A stretch of DNA of 64,000 nt, from contig LJIA01000012.1 of the NCBI GenBank assembly GCA_001295775.1, positions 1 through 64,000 of the forward strand. Reading direction: 5' to 3'. The position numbers and the translations under genes are program-made. Position 1 is the first letter of the stretch. Each line of letters starts with the position of its first letter. Positions 39,620 through 49,457 of this stretch are shown here, piece by piece. The DNA is from a beta proteobacterium AAP99. Lineage in GTDB: Bacteria > Pseudomonadota > Gammaproteobacteria > Burkholderiales > Burkholderiaceae_C. A model generated the notes under the pieces. The model saw only the letters and a list, made by a program, of their open reading frames with translations. It searched no databases and was not told the DNA's origin.

Positions 39620-42090
39620 TCGGTGCGAGACGACCATGATCTTTGCGAATCGAGTTTGCTGTAGCCGGGAATGCTGCGCTTGAGCAGGGAGAGCGGATCG
39701 GTGCCGATGCCGCCGAGGCCTGACAGCTCCAGCTGGAAGAACAGGGAGTTGTTGGCCTGGCCGGTGGCCGTGGCGTAGCGGTTGACCACCAGACGCGCCA
39801 CCCAGCAGTCGGCATCGTACTCCACGCCTGCCAGCGACTCCGGACTGCGCTTCTCGCGAATGGAGTAGTTCCAGCGGGCCACCGCGTAGAACCGACCGCC
39901 CAGCTGCCACTGCGTGGAGAACTCCATCTGCTCGAGCAATTCGCGCTGGTAGCGGTAGGTCAGATTGAAAATGTTGCGCTCTGCCGGCGAATAGCGCAGC
40001 CCCACGGACGAACGCACCGCCGTGTTGTTCCGGGAGTTCAGCTGTACAGAGGTATCCAGCGCCCAGGCCCGGGAGATGCGTCCGGCGGCCGAGAGCAGCA
40101 GATCGGAGCTGCGCAGCACCGGCAGCGTCGTGCCCGGCACGTCCACACGCGGCGTCTCGAAGTTGAAACGCTTGCCGATCTGCAGGCGCAGGCGCTCAAG
40201 ACCCGTGGCGGGGTCGCTGTAGCGGCTGGTCAGCGCCATGGTGAGCGCATCGGCGTCGCTGATCCGGTCATTGCCCGAGAAGCGGTTGGGCGAGAACAGC
40301 TGCGCGAAGCCGAAGTCCGTCGCCGCGGAATCGAAGTTCGGCAGCGCGTTCTGGTCCCGGTAGGGCACGCGCAGGTAGAACAGACGCGGCTCCAGGGTCT
40401 GGCGCAGGTGCGGCAGGAAGATCCCTTGCTCGCGCTCGAACACCAGACCGGTGTCCACGGAAATGAGCGGCAGCGTGCGGCTGGCGCTGCGGGGGCTAGT
40501 GGGCGTACCCGGAATGATGCCGGGCGTTTCCAGCTGGCCGTAGCGCGTCATGTGCAGAGCCACCCGCGGGCGAATGAAGTAGCCCGGCTCCACGATGGGG
40601 TACTCCAGCGCGGGCTGCAGGTACGCACGCCAGCCCTCGGTCAGCGTAGGGTGCTTGAAGCGCGCGAACTCCGCGTTGGCAGTGGCCACGAAGCCGCGCA
40701 CATCGGCGCGGTAGTAGTTGAAGTTGAGCTGCGGCTCGCGCCAGTAGGCCGGCAGCACCGGGGCAAGCGGATCCTGCAGGGTCTGGAACTGCTGCACGCG
40801 CGCGCTCACGTTCCACCAGGGTCGCGTGTAGCTCAGGTAGCCCTCGCGCGGCAGAAACAGCGTGTTGATGTTGCCCACGTTGCGCGCGACGTCCGCGAAG
40901 TACTGGTCGTCAGAGACCTTCTGGTAGCGCCATCCGCCTCGCCACTCGCGGCTGAACTCCGGCTGCCAGTTGTGCTCGGCATCCACCAGCCAGCGCTGGC
41001 GCCCCAGCTGCTCGTCGCGCGGCAGCCATTCCGCGCGCACCGAGCCGGCAAATGATGGTTCCAGATAGCGGCCCAGCCCCCCCAGCAGCACGCCGCGCCG
41101 CGTCATCAGGCGCGGCTCGAAAGTGAAGTCCCGGTTCGGGGTGATGTTCCAGTAGATCGGCACCGTCACATCCAGACCGGTGCGGGTGGTGATGCCCAGA
41201 GACGGCGGCAGAAAGCCGCTGGCCCGCTCATCGTCCACCGGGAAGGGCATGTAGGGCGCCGCGAGAATCGGCGTGCCCTTGAAGTACAGCTTCGCGCCGC
41301 GGGCCTCGCCTTCGCCCTCGATCTGGTCGATGGTGATCTCGCGCGCCTTGAGCACCCAGGAGTCGTCGCCCGGGCGGCAGGTGGTGTATTCGGCGCCCAG
41401 CATGCGCGTGACCTGCTGGGCCAGCAGCTCGATGCGATCGGCCTTGCCGCGCCCGCCGATGCGTCCGTAGGTGATCTGCGGGCTCTCGACGACGCCGGTG
41501 TTGGCAAGCAGCTCGATCTGGGCGCGCGGCGTGAGCAGCGTGTCATTGCCTTCGGGCGAGACGCGCTCGATCTTCGCCGGGCTGCCGCTGATGATGACCT
41601 GATCTGGCACCACGAGGTAGTCGATCAGATCGGCGCTGAGCACCAGATCGTTCTTGGACAGGCGCGCATCGCCCTGCAGGCGCAGATTGAAGTCCAGACG
41701 GCCGGTGATCTCCCGACCCTCCACCACGATGGGTGCATCAGGGTCCTGCCTGCTCGCGCTGGACTTCTTGCGCGGCGGCTTGCCGTTCTTCTGCGGACTG
41801 ACTTCGCGCACGCCCTGGGCAATGTCCGGCGCGCGGGTACCGGCGGCCAGCAGCGGGCTCAGTGTGCTTTGCGCCATCAACGCGCCGCCAGGAGCAAACA
41901 CGCCCAATACCAGCCAGGCGGCCGATCGCAGCGCGAAGGCCAGCGGGCTGCGGCGGGCCGGCGTGTCGGCACGCGAGTGTCTGGGACGAGGGCAGGAGCG
42001 GAGCACGGAGGCGGATGCGGGCAGCGGCTGGGCGCTTCGTGGTGCAGTGTGCGGAGGTGAAGAAACCCGGGCAGCGGCACCGCAGCTCAC
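39616..42090 (-). CDS. lptD: LPS-assembly outer-membrane protein LptD
   Basis: The protein of up to 824 residues has a hydrophobic leader (SAAWLVLGVFAPGGALMAQS), an N-terminal beta-jellyroll region (PIVVEGREITGRLDFNLRLQGDARLSKNDLVL) and a large beta-barrel with RGGWRYQKVSDDQYF and YSPAERNIFNLTYRYQR. With LptE it inserts lipopolysaccharide into the outer leaflet. The longest frame starts at a GTG at 42090, giving a long 50-residue lead before the signal helix; a GTG at 42006 is an alternative start. Overlap with surA couples the protein to its own chaperone. It is divergent from amgK. Confidence 0.95.
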   Translation of the reverse strand: MSCGAAARVSSPPHTAPRSAQPLPASASVLRSCPRPRHSRADTPARRSPLAFALRSAAWLVLGVFAPGGALMAQSTLSPLLAAGTRAPDIAQGVREVSPQKNGKPPRKKSSASRQDPDAPIVVEGREITGRLDFNLRLQGDARLSKNDLVLSADLIDYLVVPDQVIISGSPAKIERVSPEGNDTLLTPRAQIELLANTGVVESPQITYGRIGGRGKADRIELLAQQVTRMLGAEYTTCRPGDDSWVLKAREITIDQIEGEGEARGAKLYFKGTPILAAPYMPFPVDDERASGFLPPSLGITTRTGLDVTVPIYWNITPNRDFTFEPRLMTRRGVLLGGLGRYLEPSFAGSVRAEWLPRDEQLGRQRWLVDAEHNWQPEFSREWRGGWRYQKVSDDQYFADVARNVGNINTLFLPREGYLSYTRPWWNVSARVQQFQTLQDPLAPVLPAYWREPQLNFNYYRADVRGFVATANAEFARFKHPTLTEGWRAYLQPALEYPIVEPGYFIRPRVALHMTRYGQLETPGIIPGTPTSPRSASRTLPLISVDTGLVFEREQGIFLPHLRQTLEPRLFYLRVPYRDQNALPNFDSAATDFGFAQLFSPNRFSGNDRISDADALTMALTSRYSDPATGLERLRLQIGKRFNFETPRVDVPGTTLPVLRSSDLLLSAAGRISRAWALDTSVQLNSRNNTAVRSSVGLRYSPAERNIFNLTYRYQRELLEQMEFSTQWQLGGRFYAVARWNYSIREKRSPESLAGVEYDADCWVARLVVNRYATATGQANNSLFFQLELSGLGGIGTDPLSLLKRSIPGYSKLDSQRSWSSRTE

Positions 42091-42183
42091 ACCAGCCCGG
42101 CCAACGCGTGTTGCGCATTCGCTTGAGGGCCTTGAACCACGCAGCGCCGGGCCGCCGGAGAGGGCTGCGTATCATAGTCGGCC

Positions 42184-43251
42184 ATGTCTGCCCCTCTCGC
42201 CTCCGGGACGGCCGCCAGCGCCCCACCCGCCTCCGCTCAAGATGCCCGCCTGCCGCTCGTGCAGGAGTTTGTCCGGACCCATGCCGCGGCCTATGGCCTG
42301 AAAGGCGAGACGCTCGCCCCGGCCTCGGCCGACGCCTCGTTTCGCCGCTACTTCCGCGTGCAGGGTGCCGCGGCCAGCTACATCATCATGGACGCGCCGC
42401 CCAGCCATGAGGACTGCAAGCCCTTCATCCACGTGGCTCAACTGTTCGGCGCCACGGGCATCCAGGTGCCGCGTGTGCTGGAGCAGGATCTGGCCGGCGG
42501 CTTTCTGCTGCTGACGGACCTCGGCAGCCAGACGTATCTGAATGCATTGCAGATGCAGGCTGCACCGGCCAATGCGCTGTATCTGGATGCACTGGATGCC
42601 TTGGTCAAGCTGCAGGCCGGCACCGTGGCCGACAGCCTGCCGCCCTACGACGCCGAGCGCCTGAAGCGCGAGATGATGCTGTTTCCGGAGTGGTATCTGG
42701 ATCGACACCTGGGCAAGCCGGCCACGCCTGAGCAGATGAAGGCGATCGAGAGCGCCTTCGACACCATCCTGAAGGTGAACCTGGCCGAGCCGCAGGTCTA
42801 TGTGCACCGCGACTACCACTCGCGCAACCTGATGCGCACCGCTGAGCACAACCCCGGCGTGCTGGATTTCCAGGACGCCGTGATTGGCCCGATGAGCTAT
42901 GACCTGGTGAGCCTGCTGCGCGATGCCTACATCGAGTGGCCCGAGGACCAGCAGCTGGACTGGGCCGTGCGCTACTGGGAACGCGCCCGCGCCGCCGGCC
43001 TGCCTGTACGCGAGGACTTCGGCGACTTCTGGCGCGACTTCGAGATCATGGGCCTGCAGCGCCACCTCAAGGTGCTGGGCATCTTTGCGCGCCTGTATCA
43101 CCGCGACGGCAAGGACGGGTATCTGAAAGACCTCCCGCTGGTGAGCAAGTACGCCCGCGCCGTGATGGAGCGCTACCGCATCTTCCTGCCGCTGCTCAAG
43201 ATCCTCGACGAGGCCGAGGGCTACGCACGGCCGACCGGCTACACCTTCTGA
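42184..43251 (+). CDS. amgK: N-acetylmuramate / N-acetylglucosamine kinase AmgK
   Basis: The 355-residue aminoglycoside-phosphotransferase-fold kinase has ASFRRYFRV at the nucleotide loop, the catalytic VHRDYHSRNLM and metal-binding VLDFQDAVIGPMSYDL. AmgK phosphorylates sugars recycled from peptidoglycan at the anomeric position, and the product is taken by MurU. The murU gene follows 10 bases later, which makes the assignment strong. A TATCAT hexamer about 10 bases before the ATG suggests a very short leader. Confidence 0.93.
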   Translation: MSAPLASGTAASAPPASAQDARLPLVQEFVRTHAAAYGLKGETLAPASADASFRRYFRVQGAAASYIIMDAPPSHEDCKPFIHVAQLFGATGIQVPRVLEQDLAGGFLLLTDLGSQTYLNALQMQAAPANALYLDALDALVKLQAGTVADSLPPYDAERLKREMMLFPEWYLDRHLGKPATPEQMKAIESAFDTILKVNLAEPQVYVHRDYHSRNLMRTAEHNPGVLDFQDAVIGPMSYDLVSLLRDAYIEWPEDQQLDWAVRYWERARAAGLPVREDFGDFWRDFEIMGLQRHLKVLGIFARLYHRDGKDGYLKDLPLVSKYARAVMERYRIFLPLLKILDEAEGYARPTGYTF

Positions 43252-43261
43252 AAGGCCCTCG

Positions 43262-43969
43262 ATGAAGGCGATGATTCTGGCGGCGGGGCGGGGGGAACGG
43301 ATGAAGCCCCTGTCGGACTTCGCGCCCAAGCCCATGCTCTCGGTGGCCGGCAAGCCGCTGATCCGCTGGCAGCTGGATCGCCTCGTGGCCAGCGGCATCA
43401 CCGAGATCGTGATCAACCACGCCTGGCTGGGCGACCACATCGAGCACGCGCTGGGTACGGGCGAGGGCTTCGGCTGCAGCATCAAGTACAGCCGCGAGGC
43501 CCAGGCGCTGGAAACCGCCGGCGGCATTGCCTACGCACTCGACTGGCTGGACGACGGCCCCTTCGTGGTGGTCAGCGGCGACATCTACACCGAATACAAC
43601 TACCGCACGCTGTTCTCGGTGGCCGAGGAGATTGCCGCCGGCAAGGCGGACGCGCACCTCGTGCTCGTGCCCAACCCGGACTTCCACCCGGAGGGCGACA
43701 TGGGTCTGGTGGGTGGGCTGGATGGCGGCCTGATCGCCCCGGACGCCACGCCGCGCTACACCTACGGCAACATCGCCGTCTTCAACCCCGCGTTGTTCCG
43801 CGATATCCCGAGCGGCGAAAAGCGCGCGCTGTTTCCGTGGCTTTACGAGTTCGCACGCGCAGGCCGCGTGACCGGCGAAGTGTTTGACGGCACCTGGGAC
43901 AACATCGGCACGCCCGAGCAGCTCAACGCCCTGGATGCGCGCCTGAACCGGCCGAAGCAGATCCATTGA
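43262..43969 (+). CDS. murU: N-acetylmuramate-1-phosphate uridylyltransferase MurU
   Basis: The 235-residue nucleotidyltransferase begins KAMILAAGRGERMKPLSDFAPKPML, the signature of the sugar-phosphate nucleotidyltransferase family, and has VVSGDIYTEYN, containing the metal-binding aspartate. It converts N-acetylmuramate 1-phosphate to UDP-MurNAc, bypassing de novo synthesis and fosfomycin-sensitive MurA. GAAAGG precedes ATG 43262. It forms an operon with amgK. Confidence 0.95.
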   Translation: MKAMILAAGRGERMKPLSDFAPKPMLSVAGKPLIRWQLDRLVASGITEIVINHAWLGDHIEHALGTGEGFGCSIKYSREAQALETAGGIAYALDWLDDGPFVVVSGDIYTEYNYRTLFSVAEEIAAGKADAHLVLVPNPDFHPEGDMGLVGGLDGGLIAPDATPRYTYGNIAVFNPALFRDIPSGEKRALFPWLYEFARAGRVTGEVFDGTWDNIGTPEQLNALDARLNRPKQIH

Positions 43970-43978
43970 CGAGCGACC

Positions 43979-44120
43979 ATGCCGCCGAAAGGCGCATGGA
44001 TGCTTGATTGTATCTTTTTCGGCCATGTACTTTTCTGCCAACGATTGACTCAAGATTGGCTCGAGACAAGCGGAAAATCGTGAGTCGAATTTTCTGATTG
44101 ATTTCTTTTCGGCCATCATT
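43979..44120 (-). repeat. Diverged copy (E) of the intergenic repeat, in the murU-pepP gap
   Basis: On the minus strand TTTTCCGCTTGTCT (around 44063-44077) matches copies A and D. CATGCGCC-TTTC-GGCGGCATG near 43980-44000 echoes the palindrome arms. GGCCGAAAA occurs twice. The region is AT-richer than its surroundings. Homology is partial and weaker than between copies A, B and C. Confidence 0.45.
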
Positions 44121-44206
44121 TTTTTGACAGCGTGGGTTGCTGCCTACGCGCCCGACACAGGTCTGGCCGGCCGTCCGCGCGACGCCACGGCGCCTACACT
44201 GCCGCC

Positions 44207-45568
44207 ATGGACCTCAGCAACCCCACCCAACACATCGCCGTCTACCAACGCCGCCGCGCCGCCCTGCTGGCGCAGATGCAGCAAGCCGGCGGCGGCATAG
44301 CGGTGATCGAGACCGCACCCGAGCTGCACCGCAACGCCGACAGCGAGTTCCCCTACCGCTTCGACAGCAACTTCTACTACCTGACCGGCTTCTCCGAGCC
44401 CGGCGCCGCGCTGGTGCTGATCGCCGGTGGCCAGCCGCAGAGCATCCTGTTCTGCCGCGAGAAGAACGAAGAGCGCGAGATCTGGGACGGCTACCGCCAC
44501 GGCCCCGCCGCCGCGCGCGAGCTCTTCGGTTTCACCGCCGCGCACGACATCGAGAGCTTCGATGCCAAGCTTCGCGAGCTGCTGGCCAACCAGCCCACCG
44601 TGTGGAGCCTGATGGGCGCGGGACTGGATACCCGGATCGCCAAGGCCATCGAACATCTGCGCGAACGCAGCCGCAACGGCCAGCTCGCACCCGGCAGCGT
44701 GCGTGATCTGGCGCCCGTGCTCGGCGAGATGCGCCTGCTCAAGGACGCCCACGAGCTGGCCATCATGCGCGAGGCGGGCCGCATCTCCGCCGCCGCCCAC
44801 GTGCGCGCCATGCGCCATTGCAAGCCGGGGCTGCGCGAGTACCACCTCGAGGCCGAGCTGCTGCACGAGTTCCGCACCCAGGGCGCGGAGAGCCCGGCCT
44901 ACACCAGCATCGTCGGCACCGGCGCCAACAGCTGCATCCTGCACTACCGCGCAGGCAACACCGAAATCAAGAGCGGCGACGTGGTGCTGATCGACGCCGG
45001 CTGCGAGCTGCACGGCTACGCCAGCGACATCACGCGCACCTTCCCGGCCAACGGCAAGTTCGCGGGCGAACAGCGTGCGATCTACGAGCTGGTGCTGGCC
45101 GCGCAGGAAGCCTCAATCGCCGCCGTGCGCAGCGGCCGCCGCTTCTCGGACTATCACGACGCTTCCGTCCGCACCCTCGCCGACGGGCTCATCCAGCTCA
45201 AGCTGCTGGAAGGCACGGTGGACGGTGCGATCGAGTCCCTGGCCTACCGCCGCTTCTACATGCACGGCGCCGGCCACTGGCTGGGCCTGGATGTGCATGA
45301 CGCCGGCGAATACATGGACGTCAACGCGCCCTACAACCCCGAGGCGCCCGAGGCCAAGCGCCGCGCCCGCCGCCTGCTGGCACCCGGCATGGTGGTCACC
45401 GTCGAACCCGGCCTCTACATTCGCCCGGCCAAGGACGTGCCCGAAGGCTTCTGGAACATTGGCGTGCGGATCGAGGATGACATCGTCGTCACCGAGACCG
45501 GCCACGAGAACCTCACGCGCGGCGTGCCCGTGACGGTGCCGGAGATCGAGGCGCTGATGCGCGGCTGA
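44207..45568 (+). CDS. pepP: Xaa-Pro aminopeptidase (aminopeptidase P)
   Basis: The 453-residue enzyme removes N-terminal residues that precede proline. It has the pita-bread metallopeptidase fold with a creatinase N-terminal domain (FPYRFDSNFYYLTGFSEPGA). Metal ligands are visible in VVLIDAGCELHGYASDITRTFP, in the histidine of HGAGHWLGLDVHD, and in VVTVEPGLYI and GVRIEDDIVVTETG. The frame opens at 44132, but ATG 44207 matches the family start. It lies after the repeat-filled gap and before dusB. Confidence 0.96.
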   Translation: MDLSNPTQHIAVYQRRRAALLAQMQQAGGGIAVIETAPELHRNADSEFPYRFDSNFYYLTGFSEPGAALVLIAGGQPQSILFCREKNEEREIWDGYRHGPAAARELFGFTAAHDIESFDAKLRELLANQPTVWSLMGAGLDTRIAKAIEHLRERSRNGQLAPGSVRDLAPVLGEMRLLKDAHELAIMREAGRISAAAHVRAMRHCKPGLREYHLEAELLHEFRTQGAESPAYTSIVGTGANSCILHYRAGNTEIKSGDVVLIDAGCELHGYASDITRTFPANGKFAGEQRAIYELVLAAQEASIAAVRSGRRFSDYHDASVRTLADGLIQLKLLEGTVDGAIESLAYRRFYMHGAGHWLGLDVHDAGEYMDVNAPYNPEAPEAKRRARRLLAPGMVVTVEPGLYIRPAKDVPEGFWNIGVRIEDDIVVTETGHENLTRGVPVTVPEIEALMRG

Positions 45569-45574
45569 GCTGCT

Positions 45575-45616
45575 GCACCGCGCTGTTCAATGCGGTGCGG
45601 GTTGCTCATTTTTTAG
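45575..45616 (+). terminator. Possible terminator after pepP
   Basis: GCACCGC (45575-45581) pairs with GCGGTGC (45592-45598), and a run of six or more T follows at 45610-45616. The 11-base spacing to the T run makes it imperfect. Confidence 0.4.
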
Positions 45617-45634
45617 GCAATCGGGTGGTATAGT
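45602..45634 (+). promoter_or_regulatory. Possible promoter of the dusB-fis operon
   Basis: TATAGT at 45629-45634 is a good -10 and is followed by the GC-rich discriminator TCGCGCC, typical of growth-rate and ppGpp-controlled promoters, as expected for fis. The upstream TTGCTC (45602-45607) lies 21 bases away, too far for an ideal -35. Confidence 0.4.
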
Positions 45635-45685
45635 TCGCGCCTTCCTGCCCGGCCCCGATCCCCCTTCCGTCTCCCTGTCTGCGCC

Positions 45686-46693
45686 ATGCGCATCGGCTCC
45701 CATTTGCTGCCCAACAACGTGTTCGTCGCGCCCATGGCCGGCGTCACGGATCGGCCGTTCCGTCAGCTGTGCAAGCAGCTTGGGGCGGGCTATGCCGTCA
45801 GCGAGATGGCGGCCAGCAACCCCAAGCTCTGGGCCACCGACAAGACCACTCGCCGCCTGAACCATGCCGGCGAGATTGCGCCGATTGCCGTGCAGATTGC
45901 CGGCAGCGATCCGGCCATGCTCGCCGAGGCGGCCAAGTTCAATGTGGACAAGGGCGCCGCGATCATCGACATCAACATGGGCTGCCCGGCCAAGAAGGTC
46001 TGCAACGTGGCCTGCGGCAGCGCCCTGCTGCGCGACGAGCGGCTGGTGGCCCGCCTGCTCGAGGCCGTGGTGCGCGCCGTGGATGTGCCGGTGACCCTGA
46101 AGTTCCGTACCGGCTGGGACCGCAGCCACCGCAACGCGCTGACCATCGCCCGCATGGCGCAGGAGGCCGGCATTGCCATGCTGACCCTGCACGGTCGCAC
46201 GCGGGCCGATCTCTACACCGGCCACGCCGAGTACGAAACCATTTCTGCCGTGAAGGCTGCGGTGTCGATCCCAGTCGTGGCCAATGGCGACATCGACTCG
46301 CCGCAGAAGGCGAAGCAGGTCCTCGCGCTCACCGGGGCCGACGCCGTGATGATCGGCCGCGCCGGCCAGGGCCGCCCCTGGATCTATGGGCAGGTGGCGC
46401 ACTACCTCTCCACGGGCGAGCTGAAGCCTGACCCCAAACCCTCGGCCATCCGGCCCATCCTGCTCGAACATCTGGAAGCGCACTACGCCTTCTACGGCGA
46501 GTTCATGGGCGTACGCACCGCGCGCAAACACATCGGCTGGTACACCGAGGGGCTGGTGGGCAGCGACGCCTTCTGGCAGCGCCTCACGCCCATTGAAGAC
46601 ACGCAGGCCCAGTGGCAGGCCGTGTCTGACTACTTTGACGAACTTATCGCAAACGGCGACGAGCTTCTCTATCAAACGCTGCAAGCTGCATGA
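45686..46693 (+). CDS. dusB: tRNA-dihydrouridine synthase DusB
   Basis: The 335-residue flavoenzyme reduces uridine in the tRNA D-loop. It starts VFVAPMAGVTDRPFRQLCK and has DINMGCPAKKV with the catalytic Cys100, VTLKFRTGWD, and LHGRTRADLYTG followed by VVANGDIDSP. The next gene, fis, overlaps its stop, which reproduces the dusB-fis operon of proteobacteria. No strong ribosome site is seen before ATG 45686. Confidence 0.96.
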   Translation: MRIGSHLLPNNVFVAPMAGVTDRPFRQLCKQLGAGYAVSEMAASNPKLWATDKTTRRLNHAGEIAPIAVQIAGSDPAMLAEAAKFNVDKGAAIIDINMGCPAKKVCNVACGSALLRDERLVARLLEAVVRAVDVPVTLKFRTGWDRSHRNALTIARMAQEAGIAMLTLHGRTRADLYTGHAEYETISAVKAAVSIPVVANGDIDSPQKAKQVLALTGADAVMIGRAGQGRPWIYGQVAHYLSTGELKPDPKPSAIRPILLEHLEAHYAFYGEFMGVRTARKHIGWYTEGLVGSDAFWQRLTPIEDTQAQWQAVSDYFDELIANGDELLYQTLQAA

Positions 46694-46926
46694 GCCAACC
46701 CCCCTCCATCGAGGACTGCGTGCGCCGCAACCTCGACAAATTCTTTCGTGACCTCGACGGCGAAGAGGTCAGCAACGTCTACGACATGGTGATCCGCGCC
46801 GCAGAAAAGCCCATGCTCGAAGTGGTCATGGGCCGCGCCGGCGGCAACCAGAGTCTGGCCGCGCAGATGCTGGGCATCAACCGCAACACGTTGCGCAAGA
46901 AGCTCACGGATCACGGCCTGCTCTGA
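46690..46926 (+). CDS. fis: Fis-family nucleoid and DNA-binding protein
   Basis: The 78-residue protein ends in the Fis helix-turn-helix (GGNQSLAAQMLGINRNTLRKKL), preceded by the dimerisation helices (YDMVIRAAEKPMLEVVM). Fis bends DNA and controls stable RNA genes and recombination. It is shorter than E. coli Fis (98 residues), lacking most of the N-terminal beta-hairpin, as is usual in betaproteobacteria. ATG 46690 overlaps the dusB stop, so the genes are coupled. Confidence 0.95.
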   Translation: MSQPPSIEDCVRRNLDKFFRDLDGEEVSNVYDMVIRAAEKPMLEVVMGRAGGNQSLAAQMLGINRNTLRKKLTDHGLL

Positions 46927-47825
46927 TGCGCGACGCTGCCGCCCTGCCGGATCTCACCCAGATCGACGCGCTCACCGAGCGGCTCGATGCCATCTCGCGC
47001 CGCTATGCCGAGCATTTCGGGTTCGACCGCAGCGACAGCTGGTACCTGCTCAAGCTGCAGGAAGAACTGGGTGAACTCACGCAGGCGGCACTGAAGATGC
47101 AGGGTCAGGCGCGCACCCGCGGCCAGAGCGCGGATGCGCTGCGAACCACCTTCGAGAACGAATTTGCCGACGTGCTCGGCCAATTGCTGCTGCTCGGGCG
47201 CCACCATCAGATCGACGTGGCCGCCGCGCTGCAGCGCAAGTGGCTCAAGTGGGCCGACCGGCATGAGCGCCACGGCAGCTTTCGACTGGAGACGGAGCGC
47301 CTGATCGTGCGCAGCTTCAAGCTGGACGACGTCGACGCACTGCACGCCTACCGCAACGACCCGGCCATCGCCCGCTACCAGGGTTGGAGCCTGCCCTACA
47401 GCCGCACGAACGCGGCGCAGCTCGTGGCCGACATGTTCGAGCTGCATGAGCCGGTGCGCTGCCAGTGGAACCAGTTTGCCGTGGAGCGCAAGGACGCGCC
47501 CGGGCTGATTGGCGATGTGGCCGTCAATCTGGATGCGGAAGGCGACACGGCCGAGATCGGCTTCACCTTCGCACGCGAACATCATGGCTTGGGCTATGCC
47601 CGCGAGGCCGTGCGCGCCCTGCTTGGCGAACTCTTCGGCGCGCTGGATGTGCGCCGCGTGATCGCAGTCATTGATGAGCGCAACGTGCCGGCGCTCAATC
47701 TGCTTGAAGCCCTGGGCTGGCGCCGCGAGGCGCACTTCCGCGGCAGCTACCCGCGCGAGGACGGCCAGTGGGCCGACGAACTGCAGTACGCCGTCCTGCG
47801 CAGCGAATACCTCGAACAACTCTGA
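46926..47825 (+). CDS. MazG-like pyrophosphohydrolase domain fused to a GNAT acetyltransferase domain
   Basis: The 299-residue protein joins two domains. Residues 1-120 are all-alpha and carry the NTP-pyrophosphohydrolase metal motifs: EELGE (in [17 protein letters not shown]) and EFAD (in [16 protein letters not shown]). Residues 121-299 form a RimJ/RimL-type N-acetyltransferase: [17 protein letters not shown], the acetyl-CoA loop [17 protein letters not shown] and [18 protein letters not shown]. The linker ([10 protein letters not shown]) is continuous in frame. ATG 46926 overlaps the fis stop. It may combine nucleotide house-cleaning with acetylation of a protein or small molecule; neither substrate is known. 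The fusion itself is unusual. Confidence 0.85.
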   Translation: MRDAAALPDLTQIDALTERLDAISRRYAEHFGFDRSDSWYLLKLQEELGELTQAALKMQGQARTRGQSADALRTTFENEFADVLGQLLLLGRHHQIDVAAALQRKWLKWADRHERHGSFRLETERLIVRSFKLDDVDALHAYRNDPAIARYQGWSLPYSRTNAAQLVADMFELHEPVRCQWNQFAVERKDAPGLIGDVAVNLDAEGDTAEIGFTFAREHHGLGYAREAVRALLGELFGALDVRRVIAVIDERNVPALNLLEALGWRREAHFRGSYPREDGQWADELQYAVLRSEYLEQL

Positions 47826-47856
47826 ATTCCCACTTCAATCGTTCCGGACCGACCCC

Positions 47857-49437
47857 ATGACCATCCAAACCGCCCTGCTCTCCGTCTCCGACAAAACCGG
47901 CGTGCTCGACTTTGCCCGCGCCCTGCACGGTCTGGGCGTGAAGCTCATCTCGACCGGCGGCACGGCCAAGCTGCTGGCCGACAACGGCCTGCCCGTGACC
48001 GAGATCAGCCAGCACACGGGCTTTCCGGAGATGCTCGATGGCCGCGTGAAGACCCTGCACCCCACCGTGCACGGCGGCCTGCTGGCGCGCCGCGACCTGC
48101 CTGCGCACATGGACACCATCAAGGCGCATGGCATCCCGACCATCGATCTCGTGGTGGTGAACCTGTACCCCTTCGAGGCCACGATCAGCAAGCCGGGCGT
48201 GACGTTCGAGGACGCCATCGAGAACATCGACATCGGCGGCCCGGCCATGCTGCGCTCCTCGGCCAAGAACCACCATGGCGTGACGGTCGTGATTGACCCG
48301 GCCGACTACGCCACCGTGCTCGAGGAGATGAAGGCCCATGCCGGTGCCACCACCTACGCCACGCGCCTGGCCCTGGCCAAGAAGGTGTTTGCCCATACCG
48401 CACGCTACGACGGCATGATCGCCAACTTCCTCACGCGCCTCTCGAACGACGGCAGCACCGAGGATGCACGCGCCTACCCGGACGTGCTCACCGTGCAGTT
48501 CAAGAAAGTGCAGGACATGCGCTACGGCGAGAACCCGCATCAGAGCGCGGCCTTCTATGAAGACGTGCTGACCGCCGGCGTGCCGAAGGGCCTGCTGGCC
48601 GGCTACACCCAGCTGCAGGGCAAGGAGCTGTCCTACAACAACATCGCCGACGCCGATGCCGCGTGGGAATGCGTGCGCCAGTTCACCGAAGAGCCGGCCT
48701 GCGTCATCATCAAGCACGCCAACCCCTGCGGCGTGGCCATTGCCGACAGCCCCTTGGCCGCCTACCAGAAGGCCTTCAAGACCGACACCACCAGCGCCTT
48801 CGGCGGCATCATCGCCTTCAACCGCACCGTGGACGCCGCCTGCGCCGAGGCCGTGAGCAAGCAGTTCGCCGAGGTCATCATCGCCCCGGCCTTTGATGAG
48901 GCCGCGCGCTCCGTGTTTGCCGCCAAGCAGAACCTGCGTCTCATGACCGTGAGCCTGGGTGACGGCCAGAACCCGCTGGACATCAAGCGCGTGGGCGGCG
49001 GCATCCTCGCCCAGTCGCCGGATACCCGCACCATGAGCGAGGCCGAGCTCAAGGTCGTGACCACGCTGGCGCCGACCAAGGATCAGCTGCGCGACCTGCT
49101 CTTTGCTTGGCGCGTGGCCAAGTTCGTCAAGAGCAATGCCATCGTCTTCTGCAAGGACGGCATGACCGTGGGCGTGGGTGCGGGCCAGATGAGCCGCGTG
49201 GACAGCGCGCGCATCGCCGCCATCAAGGCCGCCAATGCCGGCCTGGAGATCAAGGGCAGCGTGGTGGCCTCAGACGCCTTCTTCCCCTTCCGGGATGGCC
49301 TGGACGTGCTGGCCGATGCGGGCGCCGTGGCGGTGATCCAGCCCGGTGGTTCGATGCGCGACGAGGAAGTGATCGCTGCAGCCAATGAACGCGGCGTGGC
49401 CATGGTGCTCACGGGCGTGCGCCACTTCCGTCACTGA
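47857..49437 (+). CDS. purH: Bifunctional AICAR transformylase / IMP cyclohydrolase PurH
   Basis: The 526-residue enzyme performs the last two steps of IMP synthesis. The N-terminal MGS-like cyclohydrolase ([33 protein letters not shown]) is followed by the transformylase with [30 protein letters not shown] and [18 protein letters not shown] 47857 begins the conserved protein; the frame open upstream is spurious. It follows the dusB-fis-MazG/GNAT set by 31 bases and could be read from the same mRNA; fis-purH linkage is common in betaproteobacteria. Confidence 0.97.
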   Translation: MTIQTALLSVSDKTGVLDFARALHGLGVKLISTGGTAKLLADNGLPVTEISQHTGFPEMLDGRVKTLHPTVHGGLLARRDLPAHMDTIKAHGIPTIDLVVVNLYPFEATISKPGVTFEDAIENIDIGGPAMLRSSAKNHHGVTVVIDPADYATVLEEMKAHAGATTYATRLALAKKVFAHTARYDGMIANFLTRLSNDGSTEDARAYPDVLTVQFKKVQDMRYGENPHQSAAFYEDVLTAGVPKGLLAGYTQLQGKELSYNNIADADAAWECVRQFTEEPACVIIKHANPCGVAIADSPLAAYQKAFKTDTTSAFGGIIAFNRTVDAACAEAVSKQFAEVIIAPAFDEAARSVFAAKQNLRLMTVSLGDGQNPLDIKRVGGGILAQSPDTRTMSEAELKVVTTLAPTKDQLRDLLFAWRVAKFVKSNAIVFCKDGMTVGVGAGQMSRVDSARIAAIKAANAGLEIKGSVVASDAFFPFRDGLDVLADAGAVAVIQPGGSMRDEEVIAAANERGVAMVLTGVRHFRH

Positions 49438-49457
49438 TCAGCGGGTACGCGAGCAGC

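Noticed and set aside
43196-44119. A 307-codon minus-strand frame across murU and the following gap
   Set aside because: It runs antisense to murU. Its N-terminal part comes from the AT-rich repeat region, and no domain is visible.
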